This document shows, piece by piece, positions 21,887 to 33,800 of a stretch of DNA of 64,000 nt. The stretch covers positions 54,088,843 to 54,152,842 of the forward strand of contig NC_090282.1 in assembly GCF_037392515.1 (NCBI RefSeq). The letters are read 5' to 3'. Below the pieces are notes generated by a model. That model was not told the origin of the DNA, ran no database searches, and was given only the letters and a program-made list of their open reading frames with translations. Made by a program: the position numbers and the translations under genes. Numbering within the stretch: position 1 is the first letter of the stretch; the number at the start of each line of letters is the position of its first letter. The stretch comes from Haliotis asinina. Taxonomy: Eukaryota > Mollusca > Gastropoda > Lepetellida > Haliotidae.

Positions 21887-23855
21887 TACACAGTGAACAT
21901 AAATGTTATTTTTATGGACATTATGTGATGTCCAGATGTGTGATTACAGTTGAAACCTAGACTCATCTCTTCCAAACAACAATTAAAGTGGGAACCATTT
22001 GACAATACTACCCAAACTACTTCACAGGCGCTGAAAGGTGATAATTGTTCAGTCTACCTAAACATCCTTTCAGGTGGAGATGTTAGGATCTTCAAAGCCT
22101 GTATCATACGAGATGTTGCATTTATTTACCAGTAATATGGTTCTTTGTACAAATGAATACACAACTCCTGACATTTAGATCATGAGTTTCAATTTGCCAA
22201 CAGTCACATGTGTTGCTTGATTCTAAATGATTTGTAATATTTCTCATTTATCACATCACATTTACCAAATTTTTTTACTAGTTCCTTCAACCCTGACAAG
22301 ACATCTATAATGAGTTTTCTATAATGTTTGATCTTGATATTCTGACATAGTTTCACAAGCAGACTGGTGTAATACTGACCAATTAACCCCATACAACCAA
22401 TGCGAGTTTAGATTTAAATCTGGAAATGGAGAAAGTCTCTGATCTCTTTCTATTATTATCTATGAAAATATTGTATGAAATGTAAAATATGTTCATTGAA
22501 GGGACATGATTTGAGGGGAGAGGTATTGTAGGTAACATTTGTATCGTAACTTTTATGTTTTGGAAGTCTAGAATGCCAAAGCCACCAACTTGCCATGCAA
22601 GAGAAGAGACTTGCGTCTCATCGACAGAGACGTAAGATATTTCGTCTTCTTTTTGGTTCTGGTAACCATAGATACAAATTGCCTCATAGAAAGAATGAGC
22701 TGTCTGATTCAAAGTTCAACCTACTTTCTCAGAAGTGATGTTGAACCAAGGATGTTTGTGGTCATCCAGTGTGCTGAAACCTTTGTAATGATCACTTGAT
22801 TCCTCACAATGTTTTCAGCTCAGAGAGATGCCTACTGTTTCAATGTGTATTTATTTTTAATGATGGCAAGTGACAGTCTTTGTGATGTTAGATTATCTTC
22901 GAGACTGCCTTTTCCCCTCAGTGCCACTGACCATGTTCCACTTTTGCCAAAGGGATGAGATTCATTCCCTGGGTTGATTTCAAGTTTACATGGAAGGAAG
23001 TTCGCCCTGTCAGTTTCAGAGGTGTATTTTAGAATATTTGTTGCCATTCCATCATCAACAATGGAGAAGGTTTAGTCCTATTGGTGCCTGATTTTGCTTT
23101 TGGTTACGATGCCGGCTATACACATGGACTGTATTGAACTTAGCGCATAACGGTTAATGGTGTGGTATAAATTCTCCCGTATTTACAGCCGTTGAACGTG
23201 TTACGAATTTTACAGCGAACCAAACTTAGTGCGTCGCAGAGTTACCTCCCTTGTATCACAAGCGCATTGACTGACGAAGACTTCGCTTCTACAGACCCCG
23301 GACTCTAATCGGTTTCCAACGGAAATAATATAATTAAGACATTTAGATGTTTGTGTGAGTCACGGCTTATTGGAAGTTATGATTGAGGCTTAACTAGTAC
23401 ATTCACCTGAAACAAATCAGAATCCCGAGTTTAAGAGAACCACATTTCTCAATCATCTTGCATACACACACGACTTTACCTATAAGAGATGATGTTTCAG
23501 ATAAATTTACCGTGGCAAATTACAGAGCGTGCGAACGAGTAAAACGATGAAATGAGTATATCGTAAATTATGCGGCCCGCTAGGAGGTAGCTGAGAGCGG
23601 ACTTGGTGTTGACGTGCTAGCGGTATTGTCCTGTGTAGCCGGACTCCGTTAAGCCAAGGGATGGGTGGGTAGTGATGCCACATAGTAACCCAGTCGCGCA
23701 AATTATATTGCTGAAGGTCTAGAAATGTAATTGAAAACCTTTTCTGTCGGGATCAGAGATTTTGTTAACTATCACCAAAACCGGTTCCTCCAATTCAGCG
23801 CCGAAAGGATATGACTTTCCAACCAGTCCACTCTACAAACCAACTATCGTACAAC
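21887..23855. other. Intergenic stretch, no gene recognised
   Basis: Several short ORFs are present, such as a minus-strand 109-codon one at 22383-22712, without features of a known protein. The part 23100-23700 is richer in CpG and could be a promoter, but nothing downstream supports a gene. Confidence 0.4.
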
Positions 23856-24934
23856 GCCAACTAGAACATGTATCATCTTTCCATCATTCAGCACAAACTA
23901 GAACGTATCATCTTTCCATCATTCAACACCAACTAGGACATGTATCATCTTTCCATCATTCAACACCAACTAGGACATGTATCATCTTTCCATCATTCAA
24001 CACCAACTAGAACATGTATCATCTTTCCATCATTCAACACCAACTAGGACATGTATCATCTTTCCATCATTCAGCACCAACTAGAACATTTATCATCTTT
24101 CCATCATTCAGCACCAACTAGAACATGTATCATCTTTCCATCATTCAACACCAACTAGGACATGTATCATCTTTCCATCATTCAACACCAACTAGAACAT
24201 GTATCATCTTTCCATCATTCAACACCAACTAGGACATGTATCATCTTTCCATCATTCAACACCAACTAGGACATGTATCATCTTTCCATCATTCAACACC
24301 AACTAGAACATGTATCATCTTTCCATCATTCAACACCAACTAGAACATGTATCATCTTTCCATCATTCAACACCAACTAGGACATGTATCATCTTTCCAT
24401 CATTCAGCACCAACTAGAACATGTATCATCTTTCCATCATTCAACACCAACTAGAACATGTATCATCTTTCCATCATTCAACACCAACTAGAACATGTAT
24501 CATCTTTCCATCATTCAACACCAACTAGGACATGTATCATCTTTCCATCATTCAACACCAACTAGGACATGTATCATCTTTCCATCATTCAACACCAACT
24601 AGGACATGTATCATCTTTCCATCATTCAACACCAACTAGGACATGTATCATCTTTCCATCATTCAACACCAACTAGGACATGTATCATCTTTCCATCATT
24701 CAACACCAACTAGGACATGTATCATCTTTCCATCATTCAACACCAACTAGGACATGTATCATCTTTCCATCATTCAACACCAACTAGGACATGTATCATC
24801 TTTCCATCATTCAGCACCAACTAGAACATGTATCATCTTTCCGTCATTCAACACCAACTAGGACATGTATCATCTTTCCGTCATTCAACACCAACTAGAA
24901 CATGTATCATCTTTCCATCATTCAGCACCAACTA
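23856..24934. repeat. 37-bp minisatellite, about 29 copies
   Basis: The unit reads CAACTAGGACATGTATCATC then TTTCCATCATTCAACAC. Copies differ mainly at two sites (TAG[G/A]ACATG and CA[A/G]CAC), plus CCGTC for CCATC near the right end. One copy near 23900 lacks 4 bp (AACGTATC). The array is otherwise highly homogeneous. Confidence 0.95.
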
Positions 24935-26177
24935 CTGTATGACCATCGTTCTACAATCTAGTCCGTCTGCTGCAAAATCGTATTGATGAAATGGCACGTA
25001 AATATATACATTCGAAAGCAACAAATCGTCTGGAGCTGAAAAGGTAGTTGTCCATACCAAATCGACATAATTTCAGATACTGGCATGAAGATGAGGAAAA
25101 GTTGTTAAACAAACGACCATGTAAATGTTGGTGTTTCAGTGATTGTTGTAACAACGTGGTATGCACACATAAAGAGTATCACGGAACACAAGGACACAGT
25201 CACAAAACATCTGTAGTCTGTTATAACAATTTGACTGACTTGCTTTATGTAACCCGTCTTTTTCGCAGAGTAAGTGTCGCGTCGTGTTCAGACATTGGTT
25301 TCAATAGATAGGTTTGACTTCCTTAACATTGTGACACGACATTTTCTGCCCTGCTCGGACAAATATGTTTAGGTTTAAGAGATGAGCTTTAATTAACCTG
25401 TTATAGACATCTTCCAACAGTAGTCACAACTTCCAAACAAGGAACGCGTTAGGTAATCTCCATACACATTTATGTATAGAGTAATTGAAATACTGATTGG
25501 TTTAAATAATTAGTTGAATCTGTCGGATATTTTATGTGGTCCTAACATATTTTCTGACAGAATGCCGTCAATTATTAATAGCACACTTCATCCTGTTCAG
25601 TGGTTAATTGTTTGACGTATTTAGAGGAAGATGTAAACCATATTGCAACACGATATCCAAACTGTTCCACTGTAACCGTAAGTACGTATTAATATATATT
25701 CTTGGCAATGTCATTTATTTTATCGGTCTAATTTATGAGGGGATATATTGTGTAAAGCATGTAAGTGATACAGGGTCAAGGAGGAAGGTTGGGAAGTCTG
25801 AAGGCCTCCTGTGTGCAGGTTCTGTTTATACATAGTGAGTGTGTTTACTTATACGCCGCACTCCTTCACTTTGTACTTGTATTATTTTGTTGTTACTTGT
25901 AACAACAAAATAACGATCGTTTGTGTTTGTCACACATCCTTCTTTTCGGATGTCCAAAATGAACAGACTCAACATCAACGTTTTGTTCTGTCGATTTCAT
26001 TTCACTGTGCAAAATTTGGTTTCTTTGCAATTATTACATTTTGTGTTATTGAGCACTTTATCAGTCTCGAATGAAATCAAACGGACTGTAACTCGAGAGG
26101 ACTAGGATATACTAACTGAATATTTCAGGTACACCATTCGTTGTTTCAAAGGCATTTAGAAGTTGGTGGAATCAAAC
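24935..26177. other. Intergenic stretch, no gene recognised
   Basis: Plus-strand ORFs around 25048-25311 and 25811-26105 have no recognisable domain or good start context. Nothing else is seen. Confidence 0.4.
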
Positions 26178-26942
26178 TAAAAGTGCTTTATGGTTCAACT
26201 TCTTTATTATACAAGGTCACAACGTTTCGAGACAGATTCTAGTCTCTTCTTCAGGTGAGGTGAGGATAAAACTAAAGGGTTGTAGTATATATACACATAA
26301 CAGTAGACCGATAACAATGGGTAACAAGATATACAGGTTTGTATTGATTGATGTACAGGCTTCGATTGATTGATGTACAAGCTTCAACTTATGTACAGGC
26401 TTCAACTGATTGGTGTGCAGACTTGTGTTGATTAGGTTAACGAGTTACAGGAGTCTACCAGATCCAATGTAGTTGTAAAGAGACATATATTGGTGAAACT
26501 GGTCGACCACTGACTATCAGGTTAAAAGAGCACAAAACATCAGTCCAAAATTTGGATCAGAAATCTGCCGTATGTGAACACATTATGCACAACCCCAATC
26601 ACAAGATTGTTTGGACGGAGGTGTTTACTTACCCAATGCATGGAACCACCTTATCCTCAGTGACTAATCTTTATCCAAACATCTTTACCTCTAACTCGTT
26701 AACCTAATCAACACAAGCCTGCACACCAATCAGTTGAAGCCTGTACATCAATCAATCGAAACCTGTACATCAATCAATACAAACCTGCATATCTTGTTAC
26801 CCATTGTTATAGGTCTACTGTTCTGTGCATATATACTACAACCCTTTAGCTTTATCCTCACCTCACCTGAAGAAGAGACTAGAATCTGTCTCGAAACGTT
26901 GTGACCTTGTATAATAAAGAAGTTGAACCATAAAGCACTTTT
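26178..26942. mobile_element. Penelope-like retroelement remnant: inverted arms around a GIY-YIG fragment
   Basis: The left arm (26178-26447) and the right arm (26693-26942) are inverted copies. They include TTATTATACAAGGTCACAAC, GTTTCGAGACAGATTCTAGT, CTCTTCTTCAGGTGAGGTG and a block of imperfect TTGATTGATGTACAGGCTT repeats. The unique centre codes for part of a GIY-YIG nuclease domain. Terminal repeats in inverted orientation and a C-terminal GIY-YIG domain are features of Penelope-like elements. The reverse transcriptase is missing, so this is a short remnant or a truncated copy next to an inverted copy of its end. Confidence 0.75.
26450..26707 (+). pseudogene. GIY-YIG endonuclease domain fragment of a Penelope-like element
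   Basis: The open frame reads GVYQIQCSCKETYIGETGRP, LTIRLKEHKTSV and, after a gap, AVCEHIMHNPNHKIVW, then TEVFTYP, and stops at TAA 26705-26707. G(V)Y…YIGETGR…RLKEH…HI…H are the GIY-YIG core residues in the arrangement found at the C terminus of Penelope-like element proteins. In the active domain the second Tyr and the Arg act in strand cleavage. There is no start codon and no upstream reverse transcriptase. Confidence 0.8.
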
Positions 26943-27745
26943 AGTTTTACACCATACGTCTTTGAAAGGTCAAGACATTCGTAAAAGCATATTAAATACT
27001 TACGATATCATGTTACGTCATTAATTGATATGGTTATGGTTCTAGGGCATATATAGATATACGAAATAGACGCCACTATATAAAAGTTGTGGAGCGTGCA
27101 GTGGCTGTTTCCTTTACTGTGCCGTCATGACTGTCTCAACGTGCCGTTTTACCCCCACTAGGATCCGTCTCAAGGTGTCAATGTCATTTACAGTCACCGA
27201 TGGTACTTGTGAAGTATATGTACAACTGAGCGAAGAATGTATGTATTTCAGTATCTAAATAATTAACAATGTCGTGGCTTTCCGACTGCCAAAACATACG
27301 CAACGTGTTCTGTATCTTATATAGTCTCAGTCGTTCTGCAGTTACAAGGCAAGTACTATGGCCGAGGGGGCACGACCAACGGAGCAGTTGTGGTTTGAGT
27401 GGGCCTTCATTTGGACAAATCGAAATTTCCGAATCGAAGTGATGAGGCAGAATCGTTTCGGAAGCTGCCATCTAATTGACTCAAGAACCTACTCATCCTC
27501 CGAAGTTGGCCCTCTTCGCTGCCTTCCTGTGACCTGAAATCATACGGCACAGAGGTATCATAGAGGATCTACATCTGATTTTAATTAAACTGGAGCGTGT
27601 TAGAAACAAAAGTGGTAAATCAAGTGAATTCCAACATGTCACAGGGCACGGAACCCTTGACGTTTAAACTTCATGCAGATGACTGGCAACTATGGACTGT
27701 TGAACTGTACCATCTCTTGTGTACTAGTATCTCGTCTGTTCACAG
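26943..27745. other. Intergenic stretch with an unassigned minus-strand ORF
   Basis: A 95-codon ORF at 27184-27471 (minus) starts MAASETILPHHFDSEISICP. I do not recognise it. It could be a first exon, but no donor with supporting downstream exon was identified. Confidence 0.3.
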
Positions 27746-27997
27746 TGCCCTGTAAGGCCCGGGTTAGAATATTGGCCTTCAGCAACCCATGCTTGTCCTT
27801 AGAAGCGAGTAAAGGTATAGGGTGGTCAGGCTCACTGACCTGGTTGACACATGTCATAGTATCCCAGTTGCGTAGACATATGTTCATGCTGTTGATCACC
27901 GGGTTGTCTGGTCCAGACTCGGTTACTTACTGACTGCCACCATAGAACCGGAATATTGCGCATTGTGGCCAACAACTAAACACATTCACTCACTCCC
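27746..27997 (+). repeat. Haliotis-type SINE copy
   Basis: CCTTCAGCAACCCATGCTTG, TGGTTGACACATGTCATAGT, TGTTGATCACCGGGTTGTCT and GGAATATTGCGCATTGTGGC are present in order, with a tail ending ATTCACTCACTC. Confidence 0.78.
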
Positions 27998-28097
27998 CGC
28001 CCAACGAGTTAATCGCCTCTCCCGAGACGATTTACGCTGTGAGTGAGAAAGGCGTGAAATTTGCAAATTTTACACTTTTATCACTTTGGGTACATTA

Positions 28098-28235
28098 CTG
28101 AAAAAAAACGAGACACGGTGAGATTGCGAAACGGGCTTCGAACCCATGATGTTTTGTTTCTAACGTGTGTAAACGAAGTGAATGGTTCACGTGGAATTGC
28201 TAGGCTTTAGACGACTTGGCGCCCATGGACATATC
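28098..28235 (-). repeat. tRNA-like pol III promoter with T-run, possible SINE or tRNA relic
   Basis: On the minus strand GGCGCCAAGTCGTCTAAAGC resembles a pol III A box region, and CATGGGTTCGAAGCCC downstream is a near-perfect B box. A run of eight T (28098-28105 region) follows as a possible terminator. The boxes are too far apart for a normal tRNA gene unless it has a long intron or variable arm. A tRNA-derived SINE head is more likely. Confidence 0.35.
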
Positions 28236-28609
28236 ACAGGTTTATACTACGTCGACTTACACACAGCCAGATGGCACTCGCCATCCAGGAGACACATCAT
28301 GCACCCCATCCGGTTCTGTGTTAACGGAAAACATTAGACGTGCGACAACGAAGTACATAACAGACTTGCACCTTGACTGTGGAACAGATGCATTTCATCG
28401 ACCTGAGCCATCTATATTTCATATAGTTAGCTATATTTGCCTTGTTAGCTATACATACCTGTATGTTTTATGAGTATCAGCTAGTCTACAGATACATTTA
28501 TTACTGCACCATTGTAAAGCAGATGAATTAGTAAGTATGTTGGCATTTACTGTCATAATGCCTAGTACACTTCTATTTGTTATATAGTAACATGCACATC
28601 TACCTTTAG

Positions 28610-28760
28610 TCACTGGGGTACGTGAGATGTTAACACGTAACGCCTAGGACTAGGGTTCGAATCCTGAGACTGGCAGTATTTATGAAACCTATATTTGGCG
28701 CTCAATGAGTGAAATGGTCCTTAATGCTAGGTAAAATTTACTCACTCAGGTACCTACTGT
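28610..28760 (+). repeat. Possible SINE fragment with a B box
   Basis: AGGGTTCGAATCCTGAGACT carries a canonical B box, followed by A/T-rich sequence and a TACTCACTCAGG end. No A box of quality is seen upstream. Confidence 0.25.
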
Positions 28761-31469
28761 GATATCGCAGTACACGCTCCCTGACTTTTACCCCCTACCG
28801 CTGTATACAGAGCCCTTGCCTGACGCGACCCATAGCCCCTCTCGACTGGATATTTTTCAAACAATTATATATCAGCCAATGCACTGTGGTTCTGCCACTG
28901 TGAACATTACTTCATTCTCCGCTACACTTCCAGGGACATTTTCCAGAGATAGGTCTACCAGTCATTAAGGCATGTCAGTGTGACTGACCGAATACCTATG
29001 GCCACCTTCGCACCCCGTCTTTCACACTGTTTAATTAATATCATTAAGAGACATGCCCGTACGCGTCTACGGACCCATAACATGCAAATTTTTGTCTGCT
29101 ACCTCCACCCTGGCTGGCACTTGTTCCCTTCTGAAACCTACACATCTATCTAGCGTTCTTCTGGAGGTCCCCCCTGCCCCCGGCGTTAATTGACAGAGCA
29201 TGTTTATCTACACAGAAGCCCACTACACCTATTACTTCCCAACTCCCCCCAGCTATGTTCATTCAATTACTGTAGCCGAGAAGGTCGCGTGTCCTGCCGA
29301 TCATTCAGGCCGTTACGAACCGTTCTATTGCTCTGGGACAAGCAGTTAATACATTTCAGGAAATGTTTTTGACGCTCCCCCAAGCTAAGAGGTCCGTCCA
29401 AGTCGTCCCCCAATCTTTGCCGCTAATAATTCTTGGACCCATACTGGGACAGATCTCGTCTGCTCCGATCGTCTGCTCGATACTGTCTCTTCGGGAGCCA
29501 TCTCCTGACCGCGACTTTGAGTCTCTGCCAATTTTAGAAAATTGCATCTTTTCATCGCTGTGTATGTTTGACTTGGAATGTCGGGGGACCTATCACGGTT
29601 GTAGATAAAACTACACGACGTACACTTCAGCGCCCTTCTTCCGTCTCGGTAGCCATGTTGTCACTGACCTCATTCCGTCAGTACCACCAATCTCTGGTAC
29701 TTAATTGAGGGGCATCTCCGTAACTCCCTACTCGTGGAATACCACTTTGTCTACAAATATGAGGGTGTCATACCTAACCAGCAGATTAAATGTGCCGCTG
29801 GGATAGAGAAACTTTGCTTCTAGATGCACGAACGTTGAACAACGACGGCCCTGTAAGCACCGCTGGCGCCGTTCACATTCTGTCAATCCACGCAACAAAA
29901 CATTTCTATTTCATATGTAAGTAATGAAAGTTGTCCACAAAAAATATTACTTTCATGAATAATAATACAACATACGTTTCATTGGTATTCTCTTTTTTCA
30001 TCTGTAGAAACAGGGATAGAGTTTGGCTGTCTGGAATCACTCTGAGCAATGAGAGTCGAATTAATGCCTTGCTATTGAATTAGTAGGCTAGTGTGAGAAG
30101 AAAGTGGGATTCTCCATGTTCGGCCTCCACAGATGGAAATGTGTTCTACAACTGATCAAAAATGCATAATGTTCGTAGTTTGAACATGCTTCTATTTCTT
30201 GTGTCACATATAGTATTTGTAGGTCATACCTTTGTGATGAACTACGGCTGTAACAACAAAACTTTTCCGCCAAGAATACGTCAAAACAAGAAACCTCATA
30301 TATAATTAATTTGAACTATATGCTTTTATAAAGAAACTACTATTCTAGTTTGTTGCTCAGATATACCCCTTCTTTAACTAGGATGGGTTACTTAATGCCT
30401 CGTGATCTTACATCATTCACCCAGGGTGGATAAACAGTACCTCGTTAGTTAACCGCAAGGTCTGTAGATGAAATATTCATGTCCGTATAAAAATATTATT
30501 AGTAAACGTTAAATAAATGCCACATACCTGACTATCTTCTTAGAATGGGGGGTGGGGTGTGTGTGTGTGTAGGGGGGGGAATGGAGGTTAGCACACTACT
30601 CAGTGAAGGGGGGGGGTGCACACTTCATGTTCACCTAAGTTTCAATGGTTATTTAACAAACTTCCAGGACAAAAGCACGCAATGCACCCCCTGCTACCCT
30701 CTGAATCCGCCTATGTTGTGGCTACTTAGTACGACAGCAAGAGGGACCATGGTGTATGCATGTGTGATAGGATACAGTCAATAGTAAGATGACCGGGTAA
30801 GTTCATAAACACATAACGCGAGTCGTGAATAACAGAGCAACAATCATGCTGGCCTGAAGTCCGTATGCACAAAACTGAATCACTGAGTATATCGGAAAAG
30901 CAGATATGAGTCTGTGAACCTAAATACGTGTCTTCATCATAGGTAAGTATTCTGAACCAAACTCAAAAGACGACCCAGTAGCAGATAATATGCAGTAAAA
31001 CAGGAACATATTTCTTCTACACGGAAAATGCAAAAAAAAGCATAGAATGTAGTAACGATATAACCTTGTATATAGTCACAACGTTTTTCTTTATTTCAGC
31101 TTATTCGCACTGTGGAGACAAATGTGATGGGTAACAAACGCTTTCTATTGTTCTACCCCTCCCAATCCGACGCGAAAACAAACGTTTTGCACATGTTGGC
31201 GCGTGACTACCACGGGGCGTAGATTGTCAAGCATGCGCGTTCATGGCTCGTGTAAAACCGGACGAAGGCGCTGAAATATAATCCTTTATAATTCTTTGTC
31301 ATATTTAGAGGAACCGGCTTTAAGAGATACTAATCCGTTTTTCATATTTTATTGTAAATTGATCCACTTCATTTGCAATCTAAGTGACTTAACTTAAATT
31401 AGTGGCAATGCGCGCCCTCTTAAGACAGCCGGAAGTATCTCGGCTACTGATTTTCAACACAACTTTGAA
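28761..31469. other. Intergenic stretch, no gene recognised
   Basis: The segment 29100-29640 is C/T-rich with two overlapping plus-strand ORFs (29190-29372 and 29363-29608) that look like worn coding DNA, possibly an old retroelement, but carry no motif I can name. G-runs of 8-9 lie at 30570-30620. Confidence 0.35.
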
Positions 31470-32130
31470 ATGTCACGTGTACTGGTTGATGTTGATGAGT
31501 GGGCGCAGTCACCGGATCCGTTTCTTGTCAGCTATTTCTCCAGTGATGTATGGCGCATCCTAGTCAACCAGCTGCTACCGTGCAGAGACCATATAACTGA
31601 TAATCTGTTAATGTTATATGGTCCTTGCACCGCCATAGCCCAGGTGTAAGGCAGTTTGGGTCGAGACACTACTTTTGTCGTATTGTCATTCTGTTAGGCC
31701 AAATAAATACATGGTGTTCTGTGTTTTGTAAGCGACGATAAATTCTGACTGGCTTCAGCTTGGGTGTATATTGAACGTGCACGCCATAGGCCATACATAA
31801 CCCATCGAACAGCTGGCTCAAGATGGTCGTTTCCAAGGGGAGACAACTACCAACGCGTTCGATAAACATGCGTATTCCGCTTAACTTTCTAATCTTCCCA
31901 ATCGAAAGGTCATGATATTCGACACCAGGTCAAGTTTGGGTTGTCTCTCAAGCATTCTGCCCAGGACACACGTCCGGCAACGCCATCTGGTCACTATTCC
32001 GACCAGGGATGGATCTCATGGCGTGTACGGCTTCTTCCGACAGTATCTGAAGAAGGCCTGCAGCCCGGTGATTGGTAGGCCGGCCTATCACCATGACATT
32101 GTATTCGATGACGGTTTTATGTATTTGTAA
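31470..32130 (+). CDS. Possible unrecognised two-exon gene (hypothetical)
   Basis: An ATG at 31470 opens MSRVLVDVDEWAQSPDPFLV, continuing SYFSSDVWRILVNQLLPCRD to a possible donor CAG|GTGTAAGG at 31644 (58 codons, phase 0). Read without splicing the frame stops at 31647-31649. A second open segment follows a possible acceptor (pyrimidine-rich, ending GAAAG before 31909). It includes RHLVTIPTRDGSHGVYGFFR and QYLKKACSPVIGRPAYHHDI and stops at TAA 32128-32130. If spliced in phase 0 the product is about 131 residues. Base composition looks coding, but I do not recognise the protein, the acceptor is weak, and the first part contains a strong hairpin. It may equally be a relic. Confidence 0.25.
31580..31630. 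other. Strong inverted repeat (hairpin)
   Basis: GTGCAGAGACCATATAAC is followed after 15 nt by GTTATATGGTCCTTGCAC; 16 of 18 positions pair. It lies inside the hypothetical ORF at 31470. Confidence 0.8.
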
Positions 32131-33081
32131 AATATGTGAAAGATATTCTAATCAATCCATCCACACATTCTTCAAAAGAGTTTTTGTAATACAGCCTTGC
32201 GGTAACATTTCTTTAATACAAAGCATGATTATTATTCCTTGCATGTATTACAGCAACTTGCGTTTTGACGACCATTATTGCAGCGTGTACTTCATATTGT
32301 GTTAAATAACCAGGAACACATGTTAACTTTGAGAGACACTGTTACAGTTGAGATTAAATGTGAGAATTTGTTCCCTGTTTCAGAGTAACCTGCACATGTT
32401 TCGACCTGTTCGTTTCTCATCTACTCCTATTGCCAAATGTGTCTCCGTGTGTTTACAAACCGTGCAAGAGGTTTGGAGACGTCAAAGAAAGCTTTTAAAA
32501 CCTTCTATAACAAGAAATGATTAAAGAAAGCGGCCGGGCGACCTTCACACAATGAAATCATTAGATTAAAGTCTGGTATTTGGAGCTCGCTCCGGGCGTC
32601 AGACAAGCATGGTGTTGCTTATTACTTAAGCCAGAGGGACTAAACGGCCATATGTCATGGAAGGCAACGTCAGCGACGCTAACTGTAACCAGACTTCGAT
32701 AGTAGGCAGCGGAGAAGGAGTGAACATCGTCGTTGGTGATGGAATTGCTGTGTGGATGTTAAAGCACACCTCCCTCCCCCAGATTCCGCGAGACGCAGAA
32801 GCCACTTAGAGATTACTTTCATATCTTAGCAATTGTTTTTCCAATACAAGTGGTGCACACAGATACAGACGGTGTTTTCGGCGATTTGTAGACACAAACG
32901 TGTGTATTAATCAGTCATCAGTTGTTCCATTGTATTATCTGTATCGGTGAAGGTATCTGAGAGACATCACAGTCGAATCCTTTCAACTGTGTGGCGGAGT
33001 AAGTCTCAACGAGTGCGATCGTAACTTCTAACACATATGTTAGCTGACAGTTTTGATGGGTGGAGTTCGACATCCGGCAGG
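32131..33081. other. Intergenic stretch, nothing recognised
   Basis: No convincing ORF, TIR or repeat between the hypothetical gene and the 66-bp array. Confidence 0.5.
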
Positions 33082-33800
33082 CAATGTCTGCACACCTGCA
33101 TGCACACATACAGCTTGCATCCTGGCTACCCCATCGCGCTATGGCGACAATGTCAGAACACCTGCATGCACACATACAGCTTGCATCCTGGCTACCCCAT
33201 CGCGCTATGGCGACAATGTCAGCACACCTGCATGTACATATATACCTTGTATCCTGGTTACCCCATCGCACTATGGCGACAATGTCAGAACACCTGCATG
33301 TACACATATACCTTGTATCCTGGCTACCCCATCTCGCCATAGTGACAATGTCAGAACACCTGCATGTACATATATACCTTGTATCCTGGTTACCCCATCG
33401 CACTATGGCGACAATGTCAGAACACCTGCATGTACACATATACCTTGTATCCTGGCTACCCCATCTCGCCATAGTGACAATGTCAGAACACCTGCATGTA
33501 CACATATACCTTGTATCCTGGCTACCCTATCTCGCCATAGTGACAATGTCAGAACACCTGCATGTACCCATATACCTTGTATGCTGGCTACCCCATCGCG
33601 CTATGGCGACAATGTCAGAACACCTGCATGTACATATATACCTTGTATCCTGGCTACCCCATCTCGCCATAGTGACAATGTCAGAACACCTGCATGTACA
33701 CATATACCTTGTATGCTGGCTACCCCATCTTGCCATTGTGACAATGTCAGCATACCTGCATGTACACATGTACCCTACCCATTCGGGCCATGGCGACAAT
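33082..33800. repeat. 66-bp minisatellite, about 11 copies of two alternating types
   Basis: The unit reads GTCAGAACACCTGCATGTAC, ACATATACCTTGTATCCTGG, CTACCCCATC and then either GCGCTATGGCGACAAT or TCGCCATAGTGACAAT. 66 bp is 22 codons, so three frames stay open for 100-255 residues on both strands; I treat these ORFs as repeat artefacts. The left copies carry GCACACATACAGCTTGCATC, the rest TACACATATACCTTGTATC. Confidence 0.93.

Noticed and set aside
26862..26900. Hammerhead ribozyme in the Penelope arm
   Set aside because: CTGAAGA and GAAAC are present and GAGAC/GTCTC can pair between them, but an extra A disturbs stem II and I could not find matching strands for stems I and III. Kept only as a note.
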